Source: Sinorhizobium sp. A49
GTDB taxonomy: Bacteria > Pseudomonadota > Alphaproteobacteria > Rhizobiales > Rhizobiaceae
Length of the DNA stretch: 64,000 bases
NCBI RefSeq assembly: GCF_002002725.1
Contig: NZ_MUNW01000043.1
Coordinates: 178,969-242,968, forward strand
Direction of reading: 5' to 3'
A program made the position numbers and the translations under genes. Shown here one piece after another: positions 1 to 9,777 of the stretch. The notes under the pieces were generated by a model. It ran no database searches and was not told the origin of the DNA. It saw only the letters and a program-made list of their open reading frames with translations. Within the stretch, counting starts at the first letter, position 1, and the number at the start of each line of letters is the position of its first letter.

Positions 1-16
1 CCGCCAATGTCAGCGC

Positions 17-202
17 TTATGCGCTTTCCTTCGGGGTCAGAACCTGGCGACCACGGTACATGCCGGTCTTCAGGTCGATGTGGTGCGGGCGACGCAGTTC
101 ACCGGAGTTCTTGTCTTCGATGTAGGTCGGCGTCTTCAGGGCGTCGGCAGAACGGCGCATGCCACGCTTGGACGGGCTCGTTTTTCTTTTAGGTACAGCC
201 AT
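17..202 (-). CDS. rpmF: 50S ribosomal protein L32
   Basis: Structural protein of the large ribosomal subunit. The 61-residue product begins [19 protein letters not shown], the strongly basic amino end typical of bacterial L32, and ends in [17 protein letters not shown] as in rhizobial L32. The reading frame is open four codons further upstream, but MAVPKRK is the conserved start, so I place the start at 202. It is a stand-alone gene here; the 158 bases upstream, to the end of the GST gene, hold its promoter, in which I could not pick a clear -35/-10 pair. It is encoded near the window edge but looks complete, with its stop at 17-19. Confidence 0.97.
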   Translation of the reverse strand: MAVPKRKTSPSKRGMRRSADALKTPTYIEDKNSGELRRPHHIDLKTGMYRGRQVLTPKESA

Positions 203-360
203 TTCATTCTCCACTTATCGGGCAAAACACTGTTCAGCAGCCGAAATGGCCGTATAAAACAGATGTTAATCACGGAAATTTGGCGCGCTTATACATGGCG
301 AACTGCCGCTTGACCAGTCCCCGAGCGCAATTTTTCGACTCCTCGTCCGAGGAAGTCGAA

Positions 361-1008
361 TCAGACTTCGTCCTCGGCAACGATCCACGGTTCCGCTCGT
401 GCGGCCACTTCCCATTTCCGGAACGCCGGATGCGCCTTTATCCGTTCCATATACCCCAAAGTCGTAGGCTCGCTAACGAGATTGTAGACGTCGAACCGGT
501 TAACCACAGGCGCGTACATTGCATCGACGGCCGTAAACGCCCCGAACAGGAACGGCCCGCCGGAGCGCGCAAGCGCCTCCGCCCAGATCGTTTCGATCCG
601 CGCGACATCGGCGCGCACCTCATCGGAGACTGCGAGCGCCTGCTTCTTTCGGCGGATGTTCATCGGGCAGGCGCCGCGCAAGGCGCGAAAGCCGGAGAGC
701 ATCTCGCAGGCATAGCTGCGTGCCCGCGCTCGGTCCTGCTTGCCGGCCGGCCATAGTCCCGCTTCCGGAAAGAGTTCGGCGACATATTCGATGATCGCCA
801 GCGATTCCCAGATCTTGACGCCGCCGTGTTCGAGCAGCGGCACGCGACCGGTCGGCGAAATTTCCCGCAGCTTGGGGTTTCCGGCAGCGAAATCGAACGG
901 AATGACCACGTCTTCGAAGCCGATGCCGGCGGCTTCGAGCGCCAGCCACGGCCGCAGCGACCAGGACGAATAGTTCTTGTTGCCGACGTAAAGGACGAGC
1001 TTGTCCAT
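361..1008 (-). CDS. Glutathione S-transferase family protein
   Basis: Predicted cytosolic enzyme that conjugates or exchanges glutathione thiol on an unknown small substrate. The 215-residue length is normal for the family. Residues 1-80 form a thioredoxin-like N-terminal domain: YVGNKNYSSWSLRPWL carries the usual active-site Ser/Tyr region, GRVPLLEHGG has the cis-proline, and WESLAIIEYVAE has the Glu-Ser pair that grips glutathione. The remainder is the all-helical C-terminal domain. An AGGAGG ribosome binding site lies seven bases before the ATG. It reads alone between mtgA and rpmF on the same strand. The subfamily and substrate cannot be told from the sequence. Confidence 0.9.
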   Translation of the reverse strand: MDKLVLYVGNKNYSSWSLRPWLALEAAGIGFEDVVIPFDFAAGNPKLREISPTGRVPLLEHGGVKIWESLAIIEYVAELFPEAGLWPAGKQDRARARSYACEMLSGFRALRGACPMNIRRKKQALAVSDEVRADVARIETIWAEALARSGGPFLFGAFTAVDAMYAPVVNRFDVYNLVSEPTTLGYMERIKAHPAFRKWEVAARAEPWIVAEDEV

Positions 1009-1082
1009 GATTGGGCCTCCTGTGCTTTCTACCGCGACGTTTAAGCCACGGCGAACATCAGGACCAATGAATAGACGTCATC

Positions 1083-1793
1083 TCAATCATAAAGGCAGGT
1101 GATGTATTCGCCCGACCGGCTGGCCCGGCGCTCGATCAGCGATGCCAGGCGCTTCAGTCCGCGCCCCGGTTTGCCGGCGTTGCGCTCTCTAGGGTTGGGC
1201 AGCGACACGGCGAGCAGGGCCGCCTGGCGTCTCGAAAGCTTGGCTGCGGAAACACCGAAATGATGACGGGCGGCGGCCTCGATGCCGTAGATGCCGTCGC
1301 CCCACTCGGCGACGTTCAGATAGATCTCCATCATTCGGCGCTTGCTCCAGACGAAGTCGGCGACGATCGCGAGCGGCAATTCCATCGCCTTGCGAACGAA
1401 GGAGCGGCCGTTCCAGAGAAACAGGTTCTTCACCGTCTGCATCGGGATGGTGCTGGCGCCGCGCGTCGATTCCCCCTCGAGCGCGTCTTCGACCACACCG
1501 CGCATCTGGCCCCAGTCGACGCCGTCGTGGATGCAGAACTGGCCATCCTCGGACATCATCACCGATTGCACCAGCACCGGTGCGATCTGGTCGAACTCGA
1601 CCCACTGCCGATCATAGCCGCGCAGAAGCACGAGGTCGCGCAGCATCAGCGTCGAGACGGGGCGAATGAAGTCGATGAGGTAGAGCGCAATCAGCGCGTA
1701 GGGCAGAAGCACGAGGCCGACAACGGCAAGAACGATGCGACGGCGGTGCTGGCGCCACGTCCGACGGAGGGACGACCAGCGACTGGCGGGCAT
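1083..1793 (-). CDS. mtgA: Monofunctional biosynthetic peptidoglycan transglycosylase
   Basis: GT51 enzyme that polymerises lipid II into glycan strands at the periplasmic face of the inner membrane, with no transpeptidase domain. One membrane anchor ([23 protein letters not shown]) lies about 15 residues from the start. It is followed by the GT51 motifs: [16 protein letters not shown] with the catalytic Glu, [31 protein letters not shown], and [13 protein letters not shown] chose the ATG at 1793 because GGAGGGCGAT stands directly before it; the frame stays open to an ATG at 1856 that has no such site. The product is 236 residues, the usual MtgA length. It is divergent from ispA. Confidence 0.95.
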   Translation of the reverse strand: MPASRWSSLRRTWRQHRRRIVLAVVGLVLLPYALIALYLIDFIRPVSTLMLRDLVLLRGYDRQWVEFDQIAPVLVQSVMMSEDGQFCIHDGVDWGQMRGVVEDALEGESTRGASTIPMQTVKNLFLWNGRSFVRKAMELPLAIVADFVWSKRRMMEIYLNVAEWGDGIYGIEAAARHHFGVSAAKLSRRQAALLAVSLPNPRERNAGKPGRGLKRLASLIERRASRSGEYITCLYD

Positions 1794-1956
1794 ATCGCCC
1801 TCCTCACGCGCCTCGGGAACGATGTCCACGGCCTGACTGTCCACCTCTCTGTCCATCCGTTTCTCTTAGTGCATGGGCTGGCAAAGTTGAACGGGCTTTC
1901 TGGCAAAAGGCAAGGCACTCACAGCTCTGTCCTCGACAAAGCGCGACCCCGCGACA

Positions 1957-1982
1957 CGAAAGCCCGTTGAAAGCGGCTTTCG
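1957..1982. other. Small hairpin in the mtgA/ispA divergent promoter region
   Basis: CGAAAGCC (1957-1964) pairs perfectly with GGCTTTCG (1975-1982) across a 10-base loop, 20 bases before the ispA ATG. It would fold in the ispA leader if transcription starts upstream. No poly-T run follows, so it is not a terminator. Function unknown. Confidence 0.35.
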
Positions 1983-2001
1983 CCCATGTCAAAGAGCGCT
2001 C

Positions 2002-2916
2002 ATGAGACAGGAAACAGCGACCTTCGAGACCCGACTGAAACACAACGCGCTAGCGATCGAGGCGCTGCTCGGACGTCTGCTTGGCTTGAGCGTCGAACCC
2101 GATGAGATCGCGCGGCCGGAAAACCTGCTCGGAGCGATGCGTCATGGCGTGCTCAACGGCGGCAAGCGGCTGCGCCCGTTTCTGGTAATCGAATGCGCCA
2201 ACCTCTTGGGCGGAAGCCTTGATGCGGCGCTTCGCGTCGGTGCTGCGCTCGAATGTGTCCACTGCTACTCGCTGGTTCATGACGACCTGCCAGCGATGGA
2301 CGATGACGATATCCGTCGCGGCCAGCCGACCGTGCACAAGGCCTTCGACGAGGCGACCGCAATCCTTGCCGGCGACAGCCTGCTCACCTTCGCCTTCGAC
2401 ATCATCGCCTCACCGGAAACGGCGCTTGCCGATGCGCAGAAGGCCGCACTCGTTTTGGCGCTGGCGCGCGCTGCTGGTCATGGCGGCATGGCCGGCGGCC
2501 AGGCGCTCGACCTTGCGGCCGAGAAATCCGCGCCAGATGAAGCCGGCATCGTCACCCTGCAAGCGATGAAAACAGGAGCGCTGCTGCGCTTTGCCTGCGA
2601 AGCGGGCGCGATCGTTGCCGGCGCTAGCGCCGTTGACCGTCAGCGCCTGCGCAGCTTCGGTGAAAAGATCGGCCTCGCCTTCCAGCTCGCCGACGACCTG
2701 CTCGACCTCACGGCCGACGCCACGACCATGGGCAAGGCAACCGGCAAGGATGCCGCGCGCGGCAAGGGCACGCTCGTTGCCCTCCATGGACAGGCCTGGG
2801 CCGAGACCCGGCTGGAGCACCTAGTGGCGGAGGCCGAAGCGCTGCTCGAGCCCTATGGCGCCCGCTCGTCGATCCTCGCCGAAACTGCCCGCTTCATCGC
2901 CAATCGCAGGAATTGA
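2002..2916 (+). CDS. ispA: Polyprenyl (farnesyl/geranylgeranyl) diphosphate synthase
   Basis: Trans-prenyltransferase that condenses isopentenyl diphosphate with allylic diphosphates to give C15 (possibly C20) isoprenoid diphosphate in the cytosol. The first aspartate-rich motif is in HDDLPAMDDDD (about residue 96) and the second in AFQLADDLLDLTAD (about residue 232). The GGKRLRP motif (about residue 54), which binds diphosphate, is also present. At 304 residues it has normal bacterial IspA length. The hisC start codon lies three bases after its stop, so the two are probably co-transcribed. ispG, a step of the MEP pathway that feeds this enzyme, lies 2 kb away on the other strand. Whether the product is C15 or C20 is not decidable here. 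Confidence 0.93.
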   Translation: MRQETATFETRLKHNALAIEALLGRLLGLSVEPDEIARPENLLGAMRHGVLNGGKRLRPFLVIECANLLGGSLDAALRVGAALECVHCYSLVHDDLPAMDDDDIRRGQPTVHKAFDEATAILAGDSLLTFAFDIIASPETALADAQKAALVLALARAAGHGGMAGGQALDLAAEKSAPDEAGIVTLQAMKTGALLRFACEAGAIVAGASAVDRQRLRSFGEKIGLAFQLADDLLDLTADATTMGKATGKDAARGKGTLVALHGQAWAETRLEHLVAEAEALLEPYGARSSILAETARFIANRRN

Positions 2917-2919
2917 ACC

Positions 2920-3975
2920 GTGAGCAAATACTGGTCGCCCATCGTCTCGACGCTCAAGCCCTATGTTCCCGGCGAGCAGCCGCGCATCGCCAATCTCGTC
3001 AAGCTCAACACCAACGAGAGCCCGTACGGCCCTTCGGACAAGGTTCTGGGCGCCGTTACTGCGGCGGCCAATGCCGATCTCAGGCTCTACCCGGATCCGC
3101 TGGCGCTTCGCCTGCGTGAAACCATCGCCGCCCGTCACGGGATCACCGCCGGCGAGGTCTTCGTCGGCAATGGTTCGGACGAGGTTCTGGCCCACATCTT
3201 TGCCGGGCTTTTGAAGCACGATGCCCCGCTGCTCTACCCCGACATTTCCTACAGCTTCTATGCGACCTACGCCCGGCTGTTTGCGATTGACGCCGTCGAA
3301 GTGCCGCTCGACGGGCAATTCAACATCGATCTTGCCGACTACGACAGGCCCTGCGGCGCCATCATCCTGCCGAACCCGAATGCGCCGACCGGTATCGGCC
3401 TGCCGCTTGCCGAAATCGAGCGCCTTGTTGCCGCCCATCCGGATCAGCCCGTCGTCATCGACGAAGCCTATATCGACTTCGGTGGCCAGTCGGCGATTGC
3501 GCTGGTGCCGAAATACGAAAACCTGCTGGTGGTCCAGACCTTCTCCAAGTCGCGCGCGCTTGCCGGCCTGCGCGTCGGCTTCGCCATCGGCCAGCGGCCG
3601 CTGATCGAGGCGCTGGAGCGGGTGAAGGACAGCTTCAACTCCTATCCGCTCGGCCGCCCTGTCCAGGCAGGAGCAATCGCTGCTATCGAGGACGAAGCGT
3701 GGTTCGAGACGACCCGCCGGAAGATCATCGCATCGCGCCAGCGCCTCACCGAACAGCTGACCGAACGCGGCTTCGAGGTGCTGCCGTCTGAGGCGAACTT
3801 CGTTTTTGCCCGCCATCCCGGCCATTCCGGCGAGACGCTGATGCAGGCGCTGCGTGAGCGCGCCGTGCTGGTGCGCCATTTCGCCAAGCCGCGGATCGCC
3901 GATTTCCTGCGCATCACCATCGGCACCGATGCCGAATGCGCACGGCTGATCGAAGCGCTCGACGAGATCCTCTGA
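2920..3975 (+). CDS. hisC: Histidinol-phosphate aminotransferase
   Basis: PLP enzyme of fold type I that transaminates imidazole-acetol phosphate with glutamate to give histidinol phosphate in histidine synthesis. The 351-residue protein starts with GTG at 2920, three bases after the ispA stop. It contains [24 protein letters not shown] (cofactor phosphate contact), [20 protein letters not shown] and the Schiff-base lysine in [18 protein letters not shown] (about residue 210). Rhizobia often carry more than one hisC-like gene, and some act on aromatic amino acids. The tight coupling to ispA does not help decide the role. Confidence 0.9.
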   Translation: MSKYWSPIVSTLKPYVPGEQPRIANLVKLNTNESPYGPSDKVLGAVTAAANADLRLYPDPLALRLRETIAARHGITAGEVFVGNGSDEVLAHIFAGLLKHDAPLLYPDISYSFYATYARLFAIDAVEVPLDGQFNIDLADYDRPCGAIILPNPNAPTGIGLPLAEIERLVAAHPDQPVVIDEAYIDFGGQSAIALVPKYENLLVVQTFSKSRALAGLRVGFAIGQRPLIEALERVKDSFNSYPLGRPVQAGAIAAIEDEAWFETTRRKIIASRQRLTEQLTERGFEVLPSEANFVFARHPGHSGETLMQALRERAVLVRHFAKPRIADFLRITIGTDAECARLIEALDEIL

Positions 3976-4058
3976 ATCTTGTCACGGTCACATTTCGCAG
4001 TTTCGAACCAGCGAACAACTGATCTAGCTTCCGGCGAACGAGCTGGAGCTTTTTTCGC

Positions 4059-4700
4059 ATGTTCGACCCGACGCCCTATCTGCCGCAGCTTCTTGTCGCC
4101 TGGACAGCCTATCTGATCGCAACCGCGTCGCCCGGACCGGCGGTGCTGGCCATAATCACCACATCGATCAGCCAGGGGCGCAAGTCCGGCCTGGCGCTTG
4201 CCTTCGGCGTGCTCTCGGGCAGCTACACCTGGGCGATGTTGACGGCATCCGGCCTGTCGGCGCTCATCAGCGCCTACGGACAGGCGCTGATCGTCCTGAA
4301 GATCGCCGGCGCCTGCTACCTGTTCTGGCTCGCCTACAACGCGCTGCGCGCCGCCATGCGCGGACACGCGCCACAGGCGACATTGCCGGGTCAGCCACAG
4401 GCTTCGCTGAAGAAGCTCTACCTCAAGGGGCTCGGCATCCACCTCACCAACCCCAAGGCGATCTTCTCCTGGATCATGCTGGTCTCGCTCGGCATGCCCA
4501 CCGGCGCGCCGACGGCCGTCACCGCTGCCTTTATCGCCGGATGCATGCTGCTCGGTCTCGTGACCTTCTGCGGTTTTGCGCTCGTGTTTTCGCTACCGCC
4601 GGTGCATCGCGGCTACCTCAAGTCGCGGCGGATCATCGAGAGCCTGATGGCGGGTTTCTTCGCCTTTGCCGGGTTCAAGCTGCTGACGACGCGGCTGTAG
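4059..4700 (+). CDS. LysE/RhtB family amino acid exporter
   Basis: Inner-membrane exporter of the LysE superfamily, expected to have six membrane segments and to use proton exchange to expel an amino acid or homoserine lactone-like compound. The N-terminal hallmark ATASPGPAVLAIITTSISQGRKSG (read in two parts: SPGP at about residue 25, then GRKSGLALAFG) and the NPKAIFSWIM motif near residue 135 are both present. The 213-residue length is normal. A TGGAGC element and a T-run lie just before the ATG at 4059. It stands between hisC on the same strand and the convergent ispG. Substrate unknown. Confidence 0.88.
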   Translation: MFDPTPYLPQLLVAWTAYLIATASPGPAVLAIITTSISQGRKSGLALAFGVLSGSYTWAMLTASGLSALISAYGQALIVLKIAGACYLFWLAYNALRAAMRGHAPQATLPGQPQASLKKLYLKGLGIHLTNPKAIFSWIMLVSLGMPTGAPTAVTAAFIAGCMLLGLVTFCGFALVFSLPPVHRGYLKSRRIIESLMAGFFAFAGFKLLTTRL

Positions 4701-4758
4701 CGCAATTCCCGACGGAATGCGCCTCACACGTCTCTTGGCGTTGTTCTGACGAAAGCGG

Positions 4759-6012
<1,254 letters not shown>

Positions 6013-6074
6013 GAAGGCCTCTTGGTCCCCCGGGTCACATCCCGTGCCCCGGTCTCGTCGTTTCAGCGCGGGAT

Positions 6075-6105
6075 GCGGAGGGAAAATCCCATGGGTTTTC
6101 CCCGC
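6075..6105. repeat. Imperfect palindrome between the MFS gene and ispG
   Basis: GCGGAGGGAAAA (from 6075) faces TTTTCCCCGC (to 6105) around CCCATGGG-like bases. It resembles the short rhizobial intergenic palindrome also seen at 32107-32156 (both have the GGAAAA / TTTTCC core). It could end transcription from the MFS gene or be only a repeat remnant. Confidence 0.4.
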
Positions 6106-6202
6106 TCCGCTCTCGCTTTTCGTCCATCAGGTGGATGAGGAAAGCATCGTTGTCAACGGCGACATCATGCCCTGACGGCGATTTGATGGCAGGCGCCCGG
6201 CC

Positions 6203-7387
6203 TCAATGCCCCTTTGCGTGGTCCGCGTGATGCGCATGATGCGACAGCAGCAGCACGACGATGAACAACACCGGCACCGAGGCGAAGATGATGGCAAAGC
6301 CGGTATGCTCGGCGACGAAGCCGATCAGCGACGGTGCGAACAGCATGCCGGAGTAGCCCATGAAGGTTGCGACCGAAAGCCCGATGCCCGGCTGCAGGCC
6401 CGGCATGTTGCCGGCGGCCGAAAACGCGATCGGCACCATGTTGGAAATGCCGATACCGGCGATCGCAAAACCGAGGATAGCGAGATAGGCGTTCGGCGCG
6501 AGGCCGGCGAGCACCATGCCGACAAGCGCCGTGACCGTGCAGATGCGCAGCGTGCGCTTGGCGCCGAACCGATCGCGCACGTGGTCGCCGGCAAAACGCA
6601 TCGTCGCCATGGTCGCCGAGAAGGCGGCAAAGCCGAAGCCGGACAGTTCGACCGAAGCGCCGAGTTCGTTGCGCAGATAGAGCGCACCCCAGTCGAGCAC
6701 GGTTCCCTCCGGCACCATCGAAAACAGCGCCATGATGCCGATCAACCAGGGAAGCGGCGTCATCGGCAGGCGCAGTTTCTCCTTGGTTGCCGCGGGATGG
6801 GGCTTGTCGGCGAGGATCATCGGCCAGGCAATGGCAATGACCACAAGCGAAAGCACAGTGACGACGAGGACGTGCGGCAGCACGCCGAAGCGCGCCATCA
6901 GGAAGCCGCCGATACCGGCGCCGATCAGGCCGCCGAGGCTCCAATAGGCATGGCAGGAGGACATGATGGCGCGGCGCATCGACTTTTCGACCTCGACCGC
7001 GTTGGCGTTCATCGCCACGTCCATCGCGCCGACGAAGCCGCCAAGCAGGAACATGCCGACGGCAGCCGCCCAGACATTCGGCAAAAGCGTCAAAAGCAGC
7101 AGCAGCGGCGACAAGAGGATGGCGGTGACCTTGACGACCTTCTGCGAACCGACCCGGGCGATGAAGCCGCCGGCAATCGGCATCAGCACCAGGGAGCCGA
7201 TGCCGAACATCAGGATGAGAAGGCCGAGCACGCTTTCGCTGATATCAAGACGATCCTTGAATTCGGGAATCTTGGGAGCCCAGCTTCCCGTGACGAAACC
7301 GTTCATCAGGAACAGCAGCGACACGGCAAGCCTGTTTCGGGTCATGTAACCCTGCCGAACGGCAGTGGAAGCGGAGCGTTGGTCCAT
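6203..7387 (-). CDS. MFS transporter (YbjJ-like)
   Basis: Twelve-segment major facilitator, 394 residues, of the type represented by E. coli YbjJ. The N-terminal half shows LFLMNGFVTGSWAPKIPEFKDRL and GLLILMFGIGSLVLMPIAGGF; the loop after helix 2 has IARVGSQKVVK; the central part has SCHAYWSLGGLIGAGIGG. The C-terminus ends in a histidine-rich tail (SHHAHHADHAKGH) that could bind metal, though this is speculation. It is the last gene of a probable DeoR-VOC-MFS operon (33 bases after the VOC stop). DeoR-type regulators usually answer to phosphorylated sugars or nucleosides, which suggests a small metabolite, but the direction and substrate are unknown. Confidence 0.87.
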   Translation of the reverse strand: MDQRSASTAVRQGYMTRNRLAVSLLFLMNGFVTGSWAPKIPEFKDRLDISESVLGLLILMFGIGSLVLMPIAGGFIARVGSQKVVKVTAILLSPLLLLLTLLPNVWAAAVGMFLLGGFVGAMDVAMNANAVEVEKSMRRAIMSSCHAYWSLGGLIGAGIGGFLMARFGVLPHVLVVTVLSLVVIAIAWPMILADKPHPAATKEKLRLPMTPLPWLIGIMALFSMVPEGTVLDWGALYLRNELGASVELSGFGFAAFSATMATMRFAGDHVRDRFGAKRTLRICTVTALVGMVLAGLAPNAYLAILGFAIAGIGISNMVPIAFSAAGNMPGLQPGIGLSVATFMGYSGMLFAPSLIGFVAEHTGFAIIFASVPVLFIVVLLLSHHAHHADHAKGH

Positions 7388-7419
7388 GGATCTATGCCTC
7401 TATGCCGGAAGCCGCCGGC

Positions 7420-7806
7420 TCAAATGGTGATTTCAATCAGATTGCCGTCAGAGTCGCGAAGTACCGCCTCGTAGAAGCCGTCTCCCGTCCAGCGTGCGGG
7501 CGATACCAGAATGCCCTCGGCCACCGCCCGGGCCGCCATCGCATCGACTGCCGCCTCGCTGCCGAGCGACAGGGCGACATGGGCAAAGCCCGTCCGTTCG
7601 ACGCCTTCGGGATCGGCCGGAGCCACCCAGGGTCCTTCCATGATTTCGATCGCCGGCCCGTTGCCCAGGGTCAGGAAGCGGGAACGAAATCCCGGGCGGC
7701 GCCGGCTTTCGTATACCTCGCCGACGTCGGCGCCCAGAAAGCGCGACCAGAAAGCTGCAACAGCCTCCAGATCCCTCGTCCAAAGAGCCACATGCGCGAT
7801 GCTCAT
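7420..7806 (-). CDS. VOC family (glyoxalase/bleomycin resistance-like) protein
   Basis: Small metal-dependent dioxygenase/lyase-fold protein of 128 residues with two beta-alpha-beta-beta-beta modules. The opening MSIAHVALWTRDLEAVAAFW carries the first metal His, and FAHVALSLGSEAAVDAMAARA opens the second module. YEAVLRDSDGNLIEITI closes it with the usual Glu. The start overlaps the DeoR stop by four bases (ATGA), so translation is coupled. The chemistry (glyoxalase, fosfomycin/bleomycin-type binding or other) cannot be decided from sequence. Confidence 0.88.
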   Translation of the reverse strand: MSIAHVALWTRDLEAVAAFWSRFLGADVGEVYESRRRPGFRSRFLTLGNGPAIEIMEGPWVAPADPEGVERTGFAHVALSLGSEAAVDAMAARAVAEGILVSPARWTGDGFYEAVLRDSDGNLIEITI

Positions 7807-8585
7807 CGTTCGCTTCCTTCAGCCATGATCACGGTCGTCCCCGCTGCCTTGAAGGCGGCGACGTAAGGCGCCGGTGCATCGGCCTCCAGCACCAGCGTCG
7901 TCACGTCGTCGATTCCAACGACCGCATGGGACGCGGCCGTGCCGAGTTTGTCATTGGTGACGGCGACGAGCAGGGCGCGGCTGCGCGACGCGACCAGCCG
8001 CTTGAACTCGGCGTCCTCAAAATAGATCGCCGTCAGGCCGGCATCGGCATCGGCGCCGCAGGTGCCGAGAATGCAGAGGTCGGGTCGAAGCTGCTCGATA
8101 TCGCGCTGCGCACGCGCCCCGACGGCAGCGCCGACGGCGCGGTTGAGCGGGCCGCCGACAAGGATCAGGTCGATGCCCGGCTTCTCCATCAGGGCGGCGG
8201 CAATCAATGGCGTGTTGGTAACGATGGTCGCCTTCAGGTCCGGCGCGATCAGCTGGGCAATCGCCAGATTGGCCGAGCCGGCGTCGAGGAACACCGTGCT
8301 CCCGGGTACGATGAAGCCGACCGACGCGCGGGCAAGCGCTGCCTTGCGCTCCGGCGCCATCGCCACGCGCTGGCTGAGGGGCAGCGAACTCGGCGCAAGC
8401 GGCAGCGCGCCGCCGTAGACCCGTTCGCACAGGCCCGCTGCCGCCATTTCCCGCAGGTCGCGCCGGATCGTATCCTCGGAGACCCGGAACTCGGCGGCAA
8501 GGTCGGCTGCAAGCACCCGGCCGTCAACCTTCAGCCGTTCCTGGATGATTGTCTTTCGTTCGCGAAGAAGCAGGTCTGTCGACAT
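7803..8585 (-). CDS. DeoR family transcriptional regulator
   Basis: DNA-binding repressor of 260 residues. The N-terminal winged HTH reads RERKTIIQERLKVDGRV then LAAEFRVSEDTIRRDLREM, a standard DeoR signature. The C-terminal DeoRC effector domain (about residues 75-235) has the FLDAGSANLAIAQ and VTNTPLIAAAL motifs of phosphosugar-sensing members and LILVGGPLNR. It heads the operon with the VOC and MFS genes and is divergent from the amino acid ABC transporter. Three GTGCAT repeats lie just upstream of its ATG and may be its operator. No strong ribosome binding site is visible. Confidence 0.92.
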   Translation of the reverse strand: MSTDLLLRERKTIIQERLKVDGRVLAADLAAEFRVSEDTIRRDLREMAAAGLCERVYGGALPLAPSSLPLSQRVAMAPERKAALARASVGFIVPGSTVFLDAGSANLAIAQLIAPDLKATIVTNTPLIAAALMEKPGIDLILVGGPLNRAVGAAVGARAQRDIEQLRPDLCILGTCGADADAGLTAIYFEDAEFKRLVASRSRALLVAVTNDKLGTAASHAVVGIDDVTTLVLEADAPAPYVAAFKAAGTTVIMAEGSER

Positions 8586-8595
8586 TTCGCCAATC

Positions 8596-8631
8596 GTGCA
8601 TAAACGTGCATGAATCGATGGAAATGTGCAT
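8596..8631. promoter_or_regulatory. Phased direct repeats GTGCAT, candidate DeoR operator
   Basis: GTGCAT occurs at 8596-8601, 8606-8611 and 8626-8631, that is with steps of 10 and 20 bases, so all three lie on the same face of the helix. They start 11 bases upstream of the deoR start codon, in the 272-base region shared with the divergent amino acid ABC operon. This placing suits an autoregulatory operator; the link is inferred. Confidence 0.5.
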
Positions 8632-8857
8632 AGCGAATTTTGAAAGCGATTTCAACTGCGCTCGCGCGACAAAATCGAAAACGGCCAGATTTGGCGACAG
8701 GCGCGTATTTTGGATGAAAATTCTCCCGATCCGGGGAAAAATCTTCATCAAAACGCTCAGGAATTGGAGTTTTATGCGCTCAAGCCGCGGATTTTTTGTG
8801 CGATTCTCCCCTCAATCCGGACGACGGGCCGGAACATGTGAAAGATGGAAAGACACG

Positions 8858-9631
8858 ATGAAACTCCTCCCCACGCTCTTTACCGCCGCCCTCCTGCAGG
8901 TTGCCGCTTTCGTGCCCGCGCAGGCCGGCGAGAACCTCGACCAGATCAAATCCGCTGGCGTGCTGAAGATCGGCACCGAGGGCACCTATGCGCCCTTCAC
9001 CTACCACGACAAGTCAGGCGCGCTCGTCGGCTTCGACGTCGAGATCGGCCAGGCTGTTGCCGAGAAGCTGGGCGTCAAGGCCGAGTTCCTGGAAGGCAAG
9101 TGGGACGGCCTGATCGCCGGCCTCGACGCCAACCGGTACGACACGGTCATCAACCAGGTCGGCATCACCGAGGAGCGCAAGAAGAAGTATGACTTCTCCG
9201 AGCCCTACATCGCCTCCAAGGCCGTGCTGATCGTCAAGGGCGACGATGCCGAGATCAAGGACTTTGCCGACCTCAAGGGTAAGAAGTCAGCCCAGTCGCT
9301 GACGAGCAACTTCGGCAAGCTGGCTGAGGCTTCCGGCGCTGAACTCGTCGGCACCGACGGCTTCGACCAGTCGATCCAGCTGGTTCTGACCGGCCGTGCC
9401 GACGCCACCATCAACGACAGCCTGTCCTTCCTCGACTTCAAGAAGCAGAAGCCGGACGCCAACGTGAAGATCGCCGCCGAGAAGGCCGACGCCGACTATT
9501 CCGGCATCATCATCCGCAAGGATGAACCGGAACTGCTCGAAGCCATCAACAAGGCGCTGGTCGACATCAAGGCAGACGGCACCTACGAGAAGATCTCGCA
9601 GAAGTACTTCGGCGCCGACGTCTCGAAGTAA
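8858..9631 (+). CDS. Amino acid (cystine-like) ABC transporter substrate-binding protein
   Basis: Periplasmic receptor of a polar amino acid importer, 257 residues. A signal peptide (MKLLPTLFTAALLQVAAFVPAQA) is followed by an SBP family 3 domain: LKIGTEGTYAPFTYHDKSGALVG, KWDGLIAGLDANRYDTVINQVG, ERKKKYDFSEPY and KYFGADVSK at the end. These read much like the cystine-binding FliY/TcyJ proteins, so cystine is the first guess, but other polar amino acids are possible. I chose the ATG at 8858, which gives a proper signal peptide; the open frame extends upstream to 8549 without coding character. It heads an operon with the permease and ATPase genes. Confidence 0.93.
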   Translation: MKLLPTLFTAALLQVAAFVPAQAGENLDQIKSAGVLKIGTEGTYAPFTYHDKSGALVGFDVEIGQAVAEKLGVKAEFLEGKWDGLIAGLDANRYDTVINQVGITEERKKKYDFSEPYIASKAVLIVKGDDAEIKDFADLKGKKSAQSLTSNFGKLAEASGAELVGTDGFDQSIQLVLTGRADATINDSLSFLDFKKQKPDANVKIAAEKADADYSGIIIRKDEPELLEAINKALVDIKADGTYEKISQKYFGADVSK

Positions 9632-9646
9632 CATCGGCTGCGATCG

Positions 9647-9667
9647 AGGCCGGTTTACCCCCGGCCT
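9647..9667 (+). terminator. Intra-operon hairpin after the binding-protein gene
   Basis: AGGCCGG (9647-9653) pairs with CCGGCCT (9661-9667) and a short TTTC follows. It lies 15 bases after the stop of the binding-protein gene. Such hairpins commonly protect the upstream message or end part of the transcripts, leaving the binding protein in excess over permease and ATPase. Confidence 0.55.
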
Positions 9668-9777
9668 TTCTCGTAACAGCGCCCCCGTCTGTCATGATGC
9701 GCAAGGGACGCTGAAAGATCTCAAACACGCTGCATGGCCGCGCTTCAAACCGATTTCGATTTAAGGCGTCATGCAGT

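Noticed and set aside
4026..4055. Hairpin AGCTTCC/GGAGCT with a T-run, as a hisC terminator
   Set aside because: The stem needs a bulge and the T-run ends three bases before the LysE start codon. The GGAG is as likely its ribosome binding site, so I did not list it as a terminator.
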